Source of the DNA: a virus
IMG/VR virus record: IMGVR_UViG_3300023104_000130
Span: 1-22,258 of that record
DNA length: 22,258 nt
Reading direction: 5' to 3' (one strand)
Shown here one piece after another: positions 14,820 through 22,258 of this stretch (positions within the stretch are counted from its first letter, which is position 1; each line of letters opens with the position of its first letter). Both the position numbers and the translations under genes were made by a program. The notes under the pieces were generated by a model, which worked only from the letters and a program-made list of their open reading frames with translations, was not told the origin of the DNA and did not search any database.

Positions 14820-17045
14820 TTAATTAAAGTATAATTTAATATGGGAATACAGATAGTTAGCCTGCAACTTATGCCCAATCACATTGAGATGAGCACTATT
14901 AGAAACGAATTTAAAACTTGGAGGAATCAACCCACTTGCGACAGCTACCGCATCAGCCTCAGTTTCGACAAAAGCAGGATCCACAACCGCTGCATCTTTT
15001 AATGCTCTATTACTCGCCAAATACTTCCTCATATTACAGAACCTTGTTCCAAATTGTTTTTCTAAAAAATCTTCCAACGCCAAACAGATCGACAATTCAC
15101 CTGCTGAACGTATATTCTGACTCCAAACTAAAACGTTAGGATGTTGTTTGGCAAAATCAGAATACCACTTCATAACCTGATCAACTGTCTGTTCATTAGA
15201 GCTAATCAATGAAGTGTTGTTAGCTCCGAAACTAACGATCATGAGATTAGAAGATACCGAGAAATCAAGTAAATTTTTTGAAGTCACCCGTACTAAGCCA
15301 TTGGTTGTATTTATCGGCTCGGTACCCAATTGCATAAATCCGGTAGTCCTATTTAAGTTCCCTGCTACAAGCTTACCATCTTGCAGGATTAAATAGGCAT
15401 CGAAGGAAGGAACGGTAGAAGTCCTAAAAGGATTAAATTCGCCATTATAATTGACAGCCACTCTTGTTCCTGTAGCTGGAATTAAATTACTTGCCAAAGT
15501 CACATCTACCGATATACCTCCTTGCCAAAGAGTAATCTCCTCAGCTCTGGCTCCCGAAAATCCATAATTCGAAATTGGAATGTTTAATCTGGTCTGCAAT
15601 ATAGTAGTCCATCTATCAACGGTCGGGTTAGGCAAATCAGCGCCGTAAGTAGTACTATCACCTATTGCAATAATATTCGTGATAATCGGTTTATTGCTAT
15701 TTGAAGCTATATCAATACCATTAATCTTTGTTACCCTATTGTTTTGAACAGTAAGATCTGTATCAAATATCGCTTTTTCCAAAACTCCCGTAGAAACATA
15801 TTTTACCATTGTAAAATACTGACCTGTATTCCGAACACAGGTACCAACAAACTTAGTTCCTGTGGGGTATTGTAGTTTCTTCTTGTTTAAAACTAAATCG
15901 GGGTTAGGATATGCTCTATCGGCAAAACCTAGATAAAGCATATCTTTATCAAAAAAAACTTCTCCCGCAATATTGGAAGCTGAAACAACCGTTCCGGAAA
16001 CGGCATAATCCGAAACACCGTCTATTTCAAAAACCTTTCTTTTCCAACCTAACAAGCTTGTCGATATCACTCCATTACTATACAAAAAGTATCCCGAATC
16101 CATACCAAATTCAACACCCGATACAGCAACCTCTTGAAATACTTCATTAGCTCTTACTACAGCACCATCCTGATTGACCTCAGTAGTTTTTCCTGCAAGC
16201 AGTTGATTAATTTCTACTTTATCATAAAGATCTTTGATTTTAGATTTTGGCTTATAAGTTGGCATAGGAATCTCTCCAATGTTCCATGTAAACTTAGTTT
16301 CATAGCCAGTGCCTGGTTCTGATGCTTGAGTTCCTGCTGATAACAACAATTTCAAACCTATCATTTCAGGTGTAATTGTAAATGATATAGGATGTAAATC
16401 ATCGGCAGAACCTGTTCCGGCAATATTTATTAAAAGAGTTGAAATTCCTTTTACAATTACAAAACTGTAAGCAGTGGGCAAAATACCCCTCCCGTTAATC
16501 CAATTCTTTCCTACCATTTCAGCAGTGATAGTAATTGAAGGAATAGACTTTACTGCCGCAGTAGTTACCAAATCACCATTGGTGCTTCTATAGCCTCCAA
16601 TGATAAATTCATTATCTGATAAATTCTCAGATATTTCAGTTAAAGCATTTATAACCGGATCCACATAGTCAGCAACAGCTTTTCCAGTAGTCGCTTCATT
16701 CGTATTCAAACCATCAACTTCCTGAGCTAGACTAACATTTCTTTTGGCGCTCAAAACTTTGGTACTGACGCCTTCATTAATATAAATGTAACCGTAGTTG
16801 ACATCCAGTTCCTCTTGAGTAAAGACTAAAGCAACACCTCCCGCATCTAGAAAATTAAGGTAAGTACCGGCAGTCTCAACATCTCCTTTAAAACGACCAA
16901 CAGCAGGAATCGAATCCGTGACCGAAAGCAATCCTAAATTATAATTCTCAATGTTGTTTGCCGTTTCCTGAGCTTGTGCTGCCGCATCGATGGCCGCCTG
17001 AGCCGAATTCTCATCGATAATAACTTCTATATAAACATTTTCCAT
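14820..17045 (-). CDS. Fibre-like tail protein with C-terminal SGNH/GDSL hydrolase domain
   Basis: This 741-residue protein probably contacts the host surface. The N-terminal 150 residues (SAQAAIDAAAQAQETANNIE, then a fibre-like region with EEATTG-type turns) look like a virion-attachment and fibre segment; residues 150-440 are beta-rich. The C-terminal third is an SGNH/GDSL hydrolase: block I IAIGDSTTYG (Ser464), block II with Gly around YGFSGAR (497), block III SFGANN (Gly607, Asn609) and block V SAHLN (His719). The position of the usual catalytic Asp, three residues before the His, is Asn716. About 80 residues appear inserted between blocks II and III. Such domains in tail fibres deacylate surface glycans. 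The start follows the previous stop with no gap. Confidence 0.75.
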   Translation of the reverse strand: MENVYIEVIIDENSAQAAIDAAAQAQETANNIENYNLGLLSVTDSIPAVGRFKGDVETAGTYLNFLDAGGVALVFTQEELDVNYGYIYINEGVSTKVLSAKRNVSLAQEVDGLNTNEATTGKAVADYVDPVINALTEISENLSDNEFIIGGYRSTNGDLVTTAAVKSIPSITITAEMVGKNWINGRGILPTAYSFVIVKGISTLLINIAGTGSADDLHPISFTITPEMIGLKLLLSAGTQASEPGTGYETKFTWNIGEIPMPTYKPKSKIKDLYDKVEINQLLAGKTTEVNQDGAVVRANEVFQEVAVSGVEFGMDSGYFLYSNGVISTSLLGWKRKVFEIDGVSDYAVSGTVVSASNIAGEVFFDKDMLYLGFADRAYPNPDLVLNKKKLQYPTGTKFVGTCVRNTGQYFTMVKYVSTGVLEKAIFDTDLTVQNNRVTKINGIDIASNSNKPIITNIIAIGDSTTYGADLPNPTVDRWTTILQTRLNIPISNYGFSGARAEEITLWQGGISVDVTLASNLIPATGTRVAVNYNGEFNPFRTSTVPSFDAYLILQDGKLVAGNLNRTTGFMQLGTEPINTTNGLVRVTSKNLLDFSVSSNLMIVSFGANNTSLISSNEQTVDQVMKWYSDFAKQHPNVLVWSQNIRSAGELSICLALEDFLEKQFGTRFCNMRKYLASNRALKDAAVVDPAFVETEADAVAVASGLIPPSFKFVSNSAHLNVIGHKLQANYLYSHIKLYFN

Positions 17046-17591
17046 TTATCTTGTAATTGATTTGTTAACAGTGATTTTCCCTTCTAAATAGTAGACATTA
17101 GAAGTGGGTTTTTGAAACAAGACATCGTAATAATAAGTATCACGATCCAAGAGCATTGTTTGTCCTGAGGAAAAGGAAACATTTAAAATTTCATTGTCAT
17201 CTCCAGAAATATCTAATCCGGCACCAATTGAAACTTCAAAAATAGTATCGCCTCCTTTATTCAATTTCACTTGAATCCTGATTCCGGTATATTGCGTCAA
17301 ATCGATTGGTCCCGATTGATTTCTAAATTTCAGACCTAATAGAAAAGTTTGATTTTGACGTACTCTAAAATCGTAAAGACCAATGCTATTTGCTTGTGAA
17401 AAGGATCCTGTTTCAGAATCAGAAACGACTGAAATGGCTCTAAAAACAATTGAATCCGCAACTTGACGGCTTAAAGATGTAAGCGTTCCGGCTTCTGCCA
17501 ACTGCTTAATAAACAATCGCTCCTGTGTGGTTTCGCCTATCATCTTGACATCATCAATACCGTTGGCGGTTGGGATTTTTATTACTCTCAT
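17046..17591 (-). CDS. Baseplate/fibre-associated beta-rich protein
   Basis: A 181-residue protein. After an N-terminal helix (ETTQERLFIKQLAEAGTLTS) it has a beta-sandwich pattern: LGLKFRNQSGPIDLTQYTGI, then RIQVKLNKGGDTIFEVSI, then a turn-rich run and DRDTYYYDVLFQKPTSNVYY. This resembles the N-terminal domain of baseplate upper proteins (BppU-like), which attach receptor-binding proteins to the tail. The gene abuts the fibre/SGNH gene with no gap (stop then ATG), so the two probably work together. The call is by pattern only. Confidence 0.5.
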   Translation of the reverse strand: MRVIKIPTANGIDDVKMIGETTQERLFIKQLAEAGTLTSLSRQVADSIVFRAISVVSDSETGSFSQANSIGLYDFRVRQNQTFLLGLKFRNQSGPIDLTQYTGIRIQVKLNKGGDTIFEVSIGAGLDISGDDNEILNVSFSSGQTMLLDRDTYYYDVLFQKPTSNVYYLEGKITVNKSITR

Positions 17592-17632
17592 TTAAATAAT
17601 TTTATTCAAAAGTATCCGTTGCTGCAGTCTGC

Positions 17633-17643
17633 AAAAAGGACAT
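17633..17643 (-). repeat. ATGTCCTTTTT leader motif, copy 2 of 3
   Basis: ATGTCCTTTTT on the minus strand, 41 nt upstream of the ATG at 17591 and 3 nt after the stop of the preceding gene. Matching copies lie at 9870-9880 (41 nt before the ATG at 9828) and 20310-20320 (31 nt before the ATG at 20278). Each copy could start a short leader peptide beginning Met-Ser-Phe; here it is 13 codons long. The role is unknown. Confidence 0.35.
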
Positions 17644-17646
17644 CGA

Positions 17647-18600
17647 TTATAGTGTTAATCCGGATTTCTTTTTGATGAGTTTGGCATCTAATCCTTTTTC
17701 AATTTTATCTTCATAACAATTGAAAACAGTTTGATTAGCAACTATCAATTTCTTTAGTTGCTTGAGATATTCTTCTCCAGCAGTTTGGCGAGCTCGCTGC
17801 AACTTCTCCAACCGGATATCGGACAATTGTTGTTTTTTCTCCCAGGGCAAAACATCCATACTATAAGTCATAGAAGTCTCAGTAAAAGAGAAAGCTCCAT
17901 TTTCAGCAGTTTTTGCAACTGTCAAAGCCACCATTGCTCTCTGTGCAATCTCTTGAGCTTGAACTACAACTGCAACTGCAGATTTCTTCTTAAGAAAATC
18001 CAACGTGCACTGGCCAAGCATTCCTACAAAATATTGCGATTCAACTTCACGCATGTAAGGTTTCAAAGCCAGGAACGTGTACCGGTTCTTTTGGATTGAA
18101 AAATAATTGTCGAATTCTTTGGTTTGAGAAACCAGTAAGTCCTTGAAGACAGTGTAATGATCAGAATTAACCCATTCCTGAAAGTCATCAGGGTTATCTT
18201 CCATGATCTCGAAAGCTTCATCGAGAGCTTCAGTGTAGATTTTTACAATCGAACGATCCAAATCTAATTTATCTTTCCAATCTGCATTGGCTGATTCAGT
18301 TGTTTCAATTTTTTTTGTTCCTGAATTCGTAATCAATAAATTGAGAGTAGGCATAGCCATGAAAAGAGCATAATGCGAAACAGCTTCTTCAAATAAGCCT
18401 TTCACCAAATTAAGAGGTTCATCACTATCTTCATCGTAATTATGCTCAATAATTTTAGCCGATTGTTCGCGGCCAATAAGACCTACAAAAATTTTTCTAT
18501 CTGCTCGTTTGGCATGTGGCAAAACTTTTTCGAAATCGAAAGTTGCCGACAAAATTATATGTCTTTTTAAATCTTCTTTTGATGCTATCAGTCTAGCCAT
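17647..18600 (-). CDS. Helical structural protein, DUF6712-like
   Basis: A 317-residue, mostly helical protein directly after the portal-like gene. The N terminus (MARLIASKEDLKRHIILSAT, then FEKVLPHAKRADRKIFVGLIG) resembles proteins named DUF6712 in Bacteroidota phages, which I recall as following the portal; the match is from memory. Further on there are helices with LVKGLFEEAVSHYALFMAMP and a Lys-rich C-terminal end (KLIKKKSGLTL). It has no membrane segments. Given its place, a head or connector function is the simplest idea; a divergent capsid protein is possible, since no other capsid candidate is seen. It starts 2 nt after the portal-like gene stop with an AATAATTATGG leader. Confidence 0.55.
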   Translation of the reverse strand: MARLIASKEDLKRHIILSATFDFEKVLPHAKRADRKIFVGLIGREQSAKIIEHNYDEDSDEPLNLVKGLFEEAVSHYALFMAMPTLNLLITNSGTKKIETTESANADWKDKLDLDRSIVKIYTEALDEAFEIMEDNPDDFQEWVNSDHYTVFKDLLVSQTKEFDNYFSIQKNRYTFLALKPYMREVESQYFVGMLGQCTLDFLKKKSAVAVVVQAQEIAQRAMVALTVAKTAENGAFSFTETSMTYSMDVLPWEKKQQLSDIRLEKLQRARQTAGEEYLKQLKKLIVANQTVFNCYEDKIEKGLDAKLIKKKSGLTL

Positions 18601-18602
18601 AA

Positions 18603-19937
18603 TTATTCGTGTATTGTGTTTTCTTGCCCTGAAGGATTTTTATCCAGAGTGGTAAGATTCACTCCTGGGAACGAACCTATAAGCGATTTATCCCAACCAT
18701 TGTATTGTTGCCAAAGTTTCCAATCATCCAGAACATAAACACGTTTGGGTACTTGATTAGCAGAAAGAACAGTGTAGGCTTCACGAATATTAGAACCTGA
18801 CCCGCCAAGATTGGAACCACCTGGAGTACCCGCACCAATAATAGCCGGATTTACACCCATTGCCCAAAGTATTTCCGAGTTGGCCGCTGAAGCATCAGGG
18901 AGATACGAACCGTCTTTTAATTTGTTTTCCAGAGGAACGACCTCAATGCCTTTAACAATTTTCCCATTTTCCTCGAACACAGGCGAAGTTAATGAACGAC
19001 CACCGGCCTTATTACCCGACATATGTTCATCGATGGCAGCTGCAAGTTTTTCACGAAGCTCCTGGCGTTTTTCTGCATCATATTCATCCCATTGTTCCTT
19101 GTAATAATTTTCGAAATAATAATCGGAAACATAAATTAAATGCTTGAAATGCAACTGATTCTCGAAGATAGCTTGTTTCAGTTCTGGAACTGAGTTGGCC
19201 ACATCCATCCATCCATTACGATCTACAGCATGCCAATCGGTTTTGATGTAGTAGGATTCATCAATCAAAGGCTGGACTGATGAAGTTGCAAAATTGTAGA
19301 TTTTCTTTGCTTTGCAATATTCCTTTATCTCCAGAGCGGTCATTGCTTCAGTATCGATGAAAGGAATTTTAACAGTAAACTTTTTATCGTTTGCAGACCA
19401 ATCTGTATTGACATAAACAAATGGGATTGTCCCTGAAGTATCCATAGGAGCGAATCGACAATGAGCCATCTTTAGCCTTTTTACCCTAACAATTTCTTCT
19501 TGCGTCCAGGACAATACATGTTCAGTAATTGACATTTGCCACATTGCCTGATCTGATATTTTCTCAAAAAACATTTTATCCAGATTGTTTTCTGCCAGGA
19601 ACAATTCTATTTCTGGAAAATCTTCAATCAATTGTTCCTCAATAATAATTTCCCGGCTTCCTTCAGGCCTTACTTTTTTGAACAGATGAAATCCATTACC
19701 ATTGATTGCAGCTTTAAGCAATCCCAAACCTCCAACAGCAGCACCATTTTTCAGGTACTTTTTAAGATAGAAGTTCTGAGGATACAAGTTGTCGGAACCC
19801 CACGGAACAATTTCATCCTGAACCTCTTGATTTGAATTATCAATAATAATTTTTATAGGTTTAGGTGTTACTTGCTTTGGTACGCTTGTTAAAACGAGTG
19901 AGCTTGAACCGACGTGTACGTTTTTGAAATGCTTCAT
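18603..19937 (-). CDS. Portal-like protein
   Basis: A 444-residue protein second after the terminase gene, the normal portal position. The N-terminal run DEIVPWGSDNLYPQNFYLKK is followed by GGLGLLKAAINGNGFHLFKK, and residues about 115-300 form a mixed domain. Near the C terminus, LWAMGVNPAIIGAGTPGGSN is followed by GSNIREAYTVLSANQVPKR; the I-x-G...G-S...E-A pattern matches the clip/wing region of many portals. A portal would form the dodecameric DNA channel at one capsid vertex and dock the terminase. The length is close to HK97-type portals. Its ATG overlaps the stop of the 113-residue gene by one base (TAATG). Confidence 0.65.
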   Translation of the reverse strand: MKHFKNVHVGSSSLVLTSVPKQVTPKPIKIIIDNSNQEVQDEIVPWGSDNLYPQNFYLKKYLKNGAAVGGLGLLKAAINGNGFHLFKKVRPEGSREIIIEEQLIEDFPEIELFLAENNLDKMFFEKISDQAMWQMSITEHVLSWTQEEIVRVKRLKMAHCRFAPMDTSGTIPFVYVNTDWSANDKKFTVKIPFIDTEAMTALEIKEYCKAKKIYNFATSSVQPLIDESYYIKTDWHAVDRNGWMDVANSVPELKQAIFENQLHFKHLIYVSDYYFENYYKEQWDEYDAEKRQELREKLAAAIDEHMSGNKAGGRSLTSPVFEENGKIVKGIEVVPLENKLKDGSYLPDASAANSEILWAMGVNPAIIGAGTPGGSNLGGSGSNIREAYTVLSANQVPKRVYVLDDWKLWQQYNGWDKSLIGSFPGVNLTTLDKNPSGQENTIHE

Positions 19938-20278
19938 TAGTATATTACTTCTAAACCGTTAAATTTTGTTATGTATAAAATATTGAGCTTCCGGATTTGA
20001 CCAGATGCAAGCTCGATGTTTCGTGTTTTGTTTTTCCAATGGTTGGGGTTTTTCCTTTCTTTTTCAATTCTATAAAAATGCTCCATTGGGTCGAAAGCTT
20101 TTCCTTTCAGCTTTGTTCCGATCAATAATTTTGCATTCGTATATTTTTTTAATCCACCACCACCTTTATTATTCCGGTTGAAAGTCCTGAATTCAATATC
20201 AAAAGGAATTGCATTTCCCTTGGTATCAGTTTTCTTCATTTCTTCCAGAATTTGTCTCAAAAGAATATGCTCAATCAT
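19937..20278 (-). CDS. Small basic protein between terminase and portal, unknown function
   Basis: A 113-residue, Lys/Arg-rich protein that I do not recognise. It has a likely N-terminal helix (MIEHILLRQILEEMKK), a Gly-rich turn (NNKGGGGLKKYTNAKLLIG) and a basic segment (IEKERKNPNHWKNKTRNIEL) before a beta-like end. The charge suggests contact with nucleic acid or with an acidic partner. Its stop overlaps the portal-like start, so the two should be coupled. A small HNH nuclease was considered and set aside, as the His/Asn motif is missing. Confidence 0.55.
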   Translation of the reverse strand: MIEHILLRQILEEMKKTDTKGNAIPFDIEFRTFNRNNKGGGGLKKYTNAKLLIGTKLKGKAFDPMEHFYRIEKERKNPNHWKNKTRNIELASGQIRKLNILYITKFNGLEVIY

Positions 20279-20529
20279 ATTTCAAAATTCGTTTTAATCA
20301 ATTTTTATAAAAAGGACATCAAAAAAAGTATCCTTTTAAACCCTTCATTCTCACGTTTTTTTCAAACTTTCCTTTATTTGCAAGGCTTCAAATCTCAAAA
20401 ACATTTTAAAATTCTCATTTTGCGTCCGCTTTGGCCGGCCTGCCCCTATTCTGTTTCTATACTTAACCTTTTTAAATTTAGCGATATATGTGGGGGTAAA
20501 ACAGCAAAAACATCAGTAAAATAAAGGGT
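20279..20529 (-). other. Non-coding spacer after the terminase gene
   Basis: 251 nt without a supportable gene. It contains a G/C-rich island (about 20420-20447) with the 8-bp palindrome GGCCGGCC inside otherwise A/T-rich DNA. It also has a weak 7-bp hairpin (20311-20317 with 20332-20338) whose right-to-left side ends in T5, overlapping the ATGTCCTTTTT motif at 20310-20320. The 90-residue plus-strand frame here is low-complexity and not credible. It could hold a leader or regulatory region for the portal-like genes. Confidence 0.4.
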
Positions 20530-22191
20530 TTAGTTCATTTGATGACCTTTGAACAAAGGAATGAATGACTTCTCGTCCTTACGCTGGATCAGACGGAGTA
20601 CTTGCTTATAGTACTTCCAATACAGTGGGATATCGAATGTATCAGAGAAGTGAGTGGCATGCTGTTGCGGCAATGTCTTGGACTTTTCGTTACGTTTGTC
20701 TTTGATAATTGTATTGGGCTTGTTACCTTCCATCGCCGGAGCATTCTCCAGGGAAATTATCAGATCATTACAATTGTTCTCATTGATTTCAATCACAGGC
20801 AAACCATTGGTACCACCATGCATCAACAGATAGTTGATGACAATGAACTTCTCATTGTGGGGCGGGTTCTCCGATCCCTTCCTTACTTTGGTATTAACTT
20901 TCCATCCTGATCGCTTGAAGCAATCTACAGCCTGTTCGGCAAAGGTTACACGAGCATTAGGAGTCTTATTGTTACCGTTACGATCATAGTAGAACTCAAT
21001 CACGTTGTTCGACTTCTTCTTATCTTCATAGTATGGAGCAAAGTGCTTCTCGATCACATCATCGATGATCTCAGGAGATGTGACATAGAAAGTCTTGAGC
21101 ACCCGGTACCTTTCCCCCTGGTCTTGTGATACCGTCATAGTAATAATGTTCCCCCAGTCGATAGATACAGTAAGAGGCTTACTCTTCATATAGTCAGTAT
21201 CCTGCTTACAATTGAAGTCTCTCTTATTAGCGTTAACACCAATAGACTGCAGGTAGTCGTTATCATAGGCATCACGATAATAATGCTTCTTAGGGTCTAA
21301 TCGTGGATAGAAGCCATTGGCAGTCTTCTTAGGCCTGATATTAAGTATCTCTGCATCATAATGCATCTGGGAGGGAGCATTGTCCCTCATCCGCTCAAAC
21401 CAATCCACTGCCAGATTGTATTTGTTAGCGAAAGCATTAGCTTTAATAAACAATACTTTCCAAGGCTCACGTTTAGCCAGGGCTTCCATATCAGTGAACC
21501 ATTGCCCCTTTTTAGTCATAGCGACTGAAGAAGCATATATTTCTGCATTACACAATGGCTTATCGGCATAGAGGCCTCCACAAGTAGAACGGTTTGTTGT
21601 TTGAACATTATTAAACAATCGCTCCTTATCCAACAAAGCAGCCTCATCTCCAATTACAAAACTGGAGTTGATTCCACGCCCGGCATTAGGAAGATCATTC
21701 GATACTAGGATAAGAATAAATCCATTCGAAAAGTGGATCACATTGTCCCATCCTTTCGATGGCGATTGGAAAGGCATCTCAAATCCTAAAGACTGGCCAC
21801 TTTTCCCGACAACATAATCTATACCTTCAAAAAGACCAAACATTTCAAGACCTTCTTTTGTAGAAGGAAGTGTCCTGGACAATATCTGCAGATAAGTTTC
21901 CCCAACGATAATACCTGTAGCCCTAGGCATCTGGATGACCGCTTCTTTGATAAACCACCCCAAAATGGTAGATTTTCCAGTTCCACGTGCCCACTCCAGG
22001 ATAATTGTTTTAATAAACGTCCATTCAGTCTTTTTAGGGTTGTAAACCTTTTGTCCAGATTGATAAATGGCAGTGTATTGAGGTGCATTTAATTGGATCT
22101 CGTTTTGCTTTTGCTTGACGATCCTTTTAACCCTTTTCTTGCTTGACAAATCGGATGAGTCTTTAATCTTCTTCTCCATCATCATTATCAT
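20530..22191 (-). CDS. Terminase large subunit-like packaging ATPase/nuclease
   Basis: The motor that should drive DNA into the capsid and cut it. From the preferred start (553 residues): Walker A at about 68-75 (ARGTGKST), Walker B with acidic pair Asp182-Glu183 (FVIGDEAAL), and a C-terminal RNase H-like nuclease with Asp in SIDWGN, Asp in YYDRNGN and Asp in HFSDTFD. The frame runs up to 22251, but those first 20 residues overlap the end of the upstream acidic gene and look non-native. Starts at 22191, 22185, 22182 or 22179 (MIMMMEKK) are all plausible. By eye its codons are less A/T-rich than the neighbours. A 251-nt spacer, rather than tight packing, separates it from the next gene. Confidence 0.88.
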   Translation of the reverse strand: MIMMMEKKIKDSSDLSSKKRVKRIVKQKQNEIQLNAPQYTAIYQSGQKVYNPKKTEWTFIKTIILEWARGTGKSTILGWFIKEAVIQMPRATGIIVGETYLQILSRTLPSTKEGLEMFGLFEGIDYVVGKSGQSLGFEMPFQSPSKGWDNVIHFSNGFILILVSNDLPNAGRGINSSFVIGDEAALLDKERLFNNVQTTNRSTCGGLYADKPLCNAEIYASSVAMTKKGQWFTDMEALAKREPWKVLFIKANAFANKYNLAVDWFERMRDNAPSQMHYDAEILNIRPKKTANGFYPRLDPKKHYYRDAYDNDYLQSIGVNANKRDFNCKQDTDYMKSKPLTVSIDWGNIITMTVSQDQGERYRVLKTFYVTSPEIIDDVIEKHFAPYYEDKKKSNNVIEFYYDRNGNNKTPNARVTFAEQAVDCFKRSGWKVNTKVRKGSENPPHNEKFIVINYLLMHGGTNGLPVIEINENNCNDLIISLENAPAMEGNKPNTIIKDKRNEKSKTLPQQHATHFSDTFDIPLYWKYYKQVLRLIQRKDEKSFIPLFKGHQMN

Positions 22192-22258
22192 CTGTGGACA
22201 CTTCCTGATAATCAATATCATCAGTCTCCAGGTTATTAAAATCGAACACACCGCCTTC
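22163..22258 (-). CDS. 3' end of an upstream gene with acidic C terminus (partial)
   Basis: The right edge of the window is open in a second minus-strand frame for 31 codons, ending in TAA at 22163, and overlaps the terminase start by up to 29 nt. The visible residues are strongly acidic (EGGVFDFNNLETDDIDYQEV, then STDDNDDGEED). Position immediately before the large terminase suggests a small terminase subunit, which often ends in an acidic tail that contacts the large subunit, but only the tail is seen. The start lies outside the window. Confidence 0.55.
   Translation of the reverse strand, partial: EGGVFDFNNLETDDIDYQEVSTDDNDDGEED

Noticed and set aside
20252-20524. 90-residue plus-strand open frame in the terminase-portal spacer
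   Set aside because: A/T-driven K/F/I-rich composition, no leader, opposite to operon direction.
1-22258. CRISPR arrays and tRNA genes
   Set aside because: No regularly spaced repeats and no cloverleaf with a T-loop were noticed on either strand by reading; no scan program was run.

Overview
The window looks like most of the late region of a temperate, tailed-phage-type element (prophage) from the Bacteroidota, probably a Flavobacterium-like host. The pointers are A+T-rich DNA (about two thirds by eye), A/T-rich gene leaders without Shine-Dalgarno sequences (several starts read AATAATTATG on the minus strand), Bacteroidota-type -7 boxes (TAnnTTTG), a BACON-like domain, and an integrase of the type common in this phylum. 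No host gene is recognisable.

Layout. One plus-strand gene, a tyrosine recombinase, lies at 1-1221. Everything else runs on the minus strand, right to left. Packaging and head entry: the 3' end of an acidic upstream gene (22258-22163), a large-terminase-like ATPase/nuclease (22191-20530), a non-coding spacer, a small basic protein, a portal-like protein and a helical DUF6712-like protein. Receptor binding: a 181-residue beta-rich protein and a 741-residue fibre-like protein with a C-terminal SGNH/GDSL esterase-like domain. Lysis: an Amidase_3 endolysin, a holin-like protein with three membrane segments, and a lipoprotein with a C-terminal membrane anchor that has the layout of a unimolecular spanin. 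Next come a previously uncalled 56-residue gene, a 281-residue unknown and a tail-terminator-like protein. After the accessory stretch at 9880-11740 come a tail-completion-like protein, a 1228-residue tape measure, a 131-residue unknown, a 726-residue BACON-containing tail protein and a 629-residue tail-tip/hub-like protein. The last of these overlaps the integrase 3' end tail to tail.

The most unusual part is the accessory stretch at 9880-11740, placed between tail genes. It holds two paralogous small proteins (71 and 94 residues, about 42% identical over 55 ungapped positions by hand), a secreted 171-residue protein, an 81-residue protein, several intrinsic-terminator hairpins pointing along the minus strand, and two candidate structured RNAs. 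RNA A (about 11477-11296) folds by hand into a long helix closing a junction with two hairpins, then a terminator, and has a TAnnTTTG box just before its 5' end. RNA B (10564-10487), a stem followed by a T-tract, contains 13 nt perfectly complementary to the start codon and first codons of the next gene. The two pairings interleave, so they form either a pseudoknot or a two-state switch. The terminators imply that late transcription passes them by antitermination or restarts at internal promoters.

No major capsid protein, scaffold/protease or tail-tube protein could be recognised between terminase and tail tip. They may lie upstream of the window, be too diverged to see, or be absent. All names above are from reading motifs and gene order; no database search or folding program was run.
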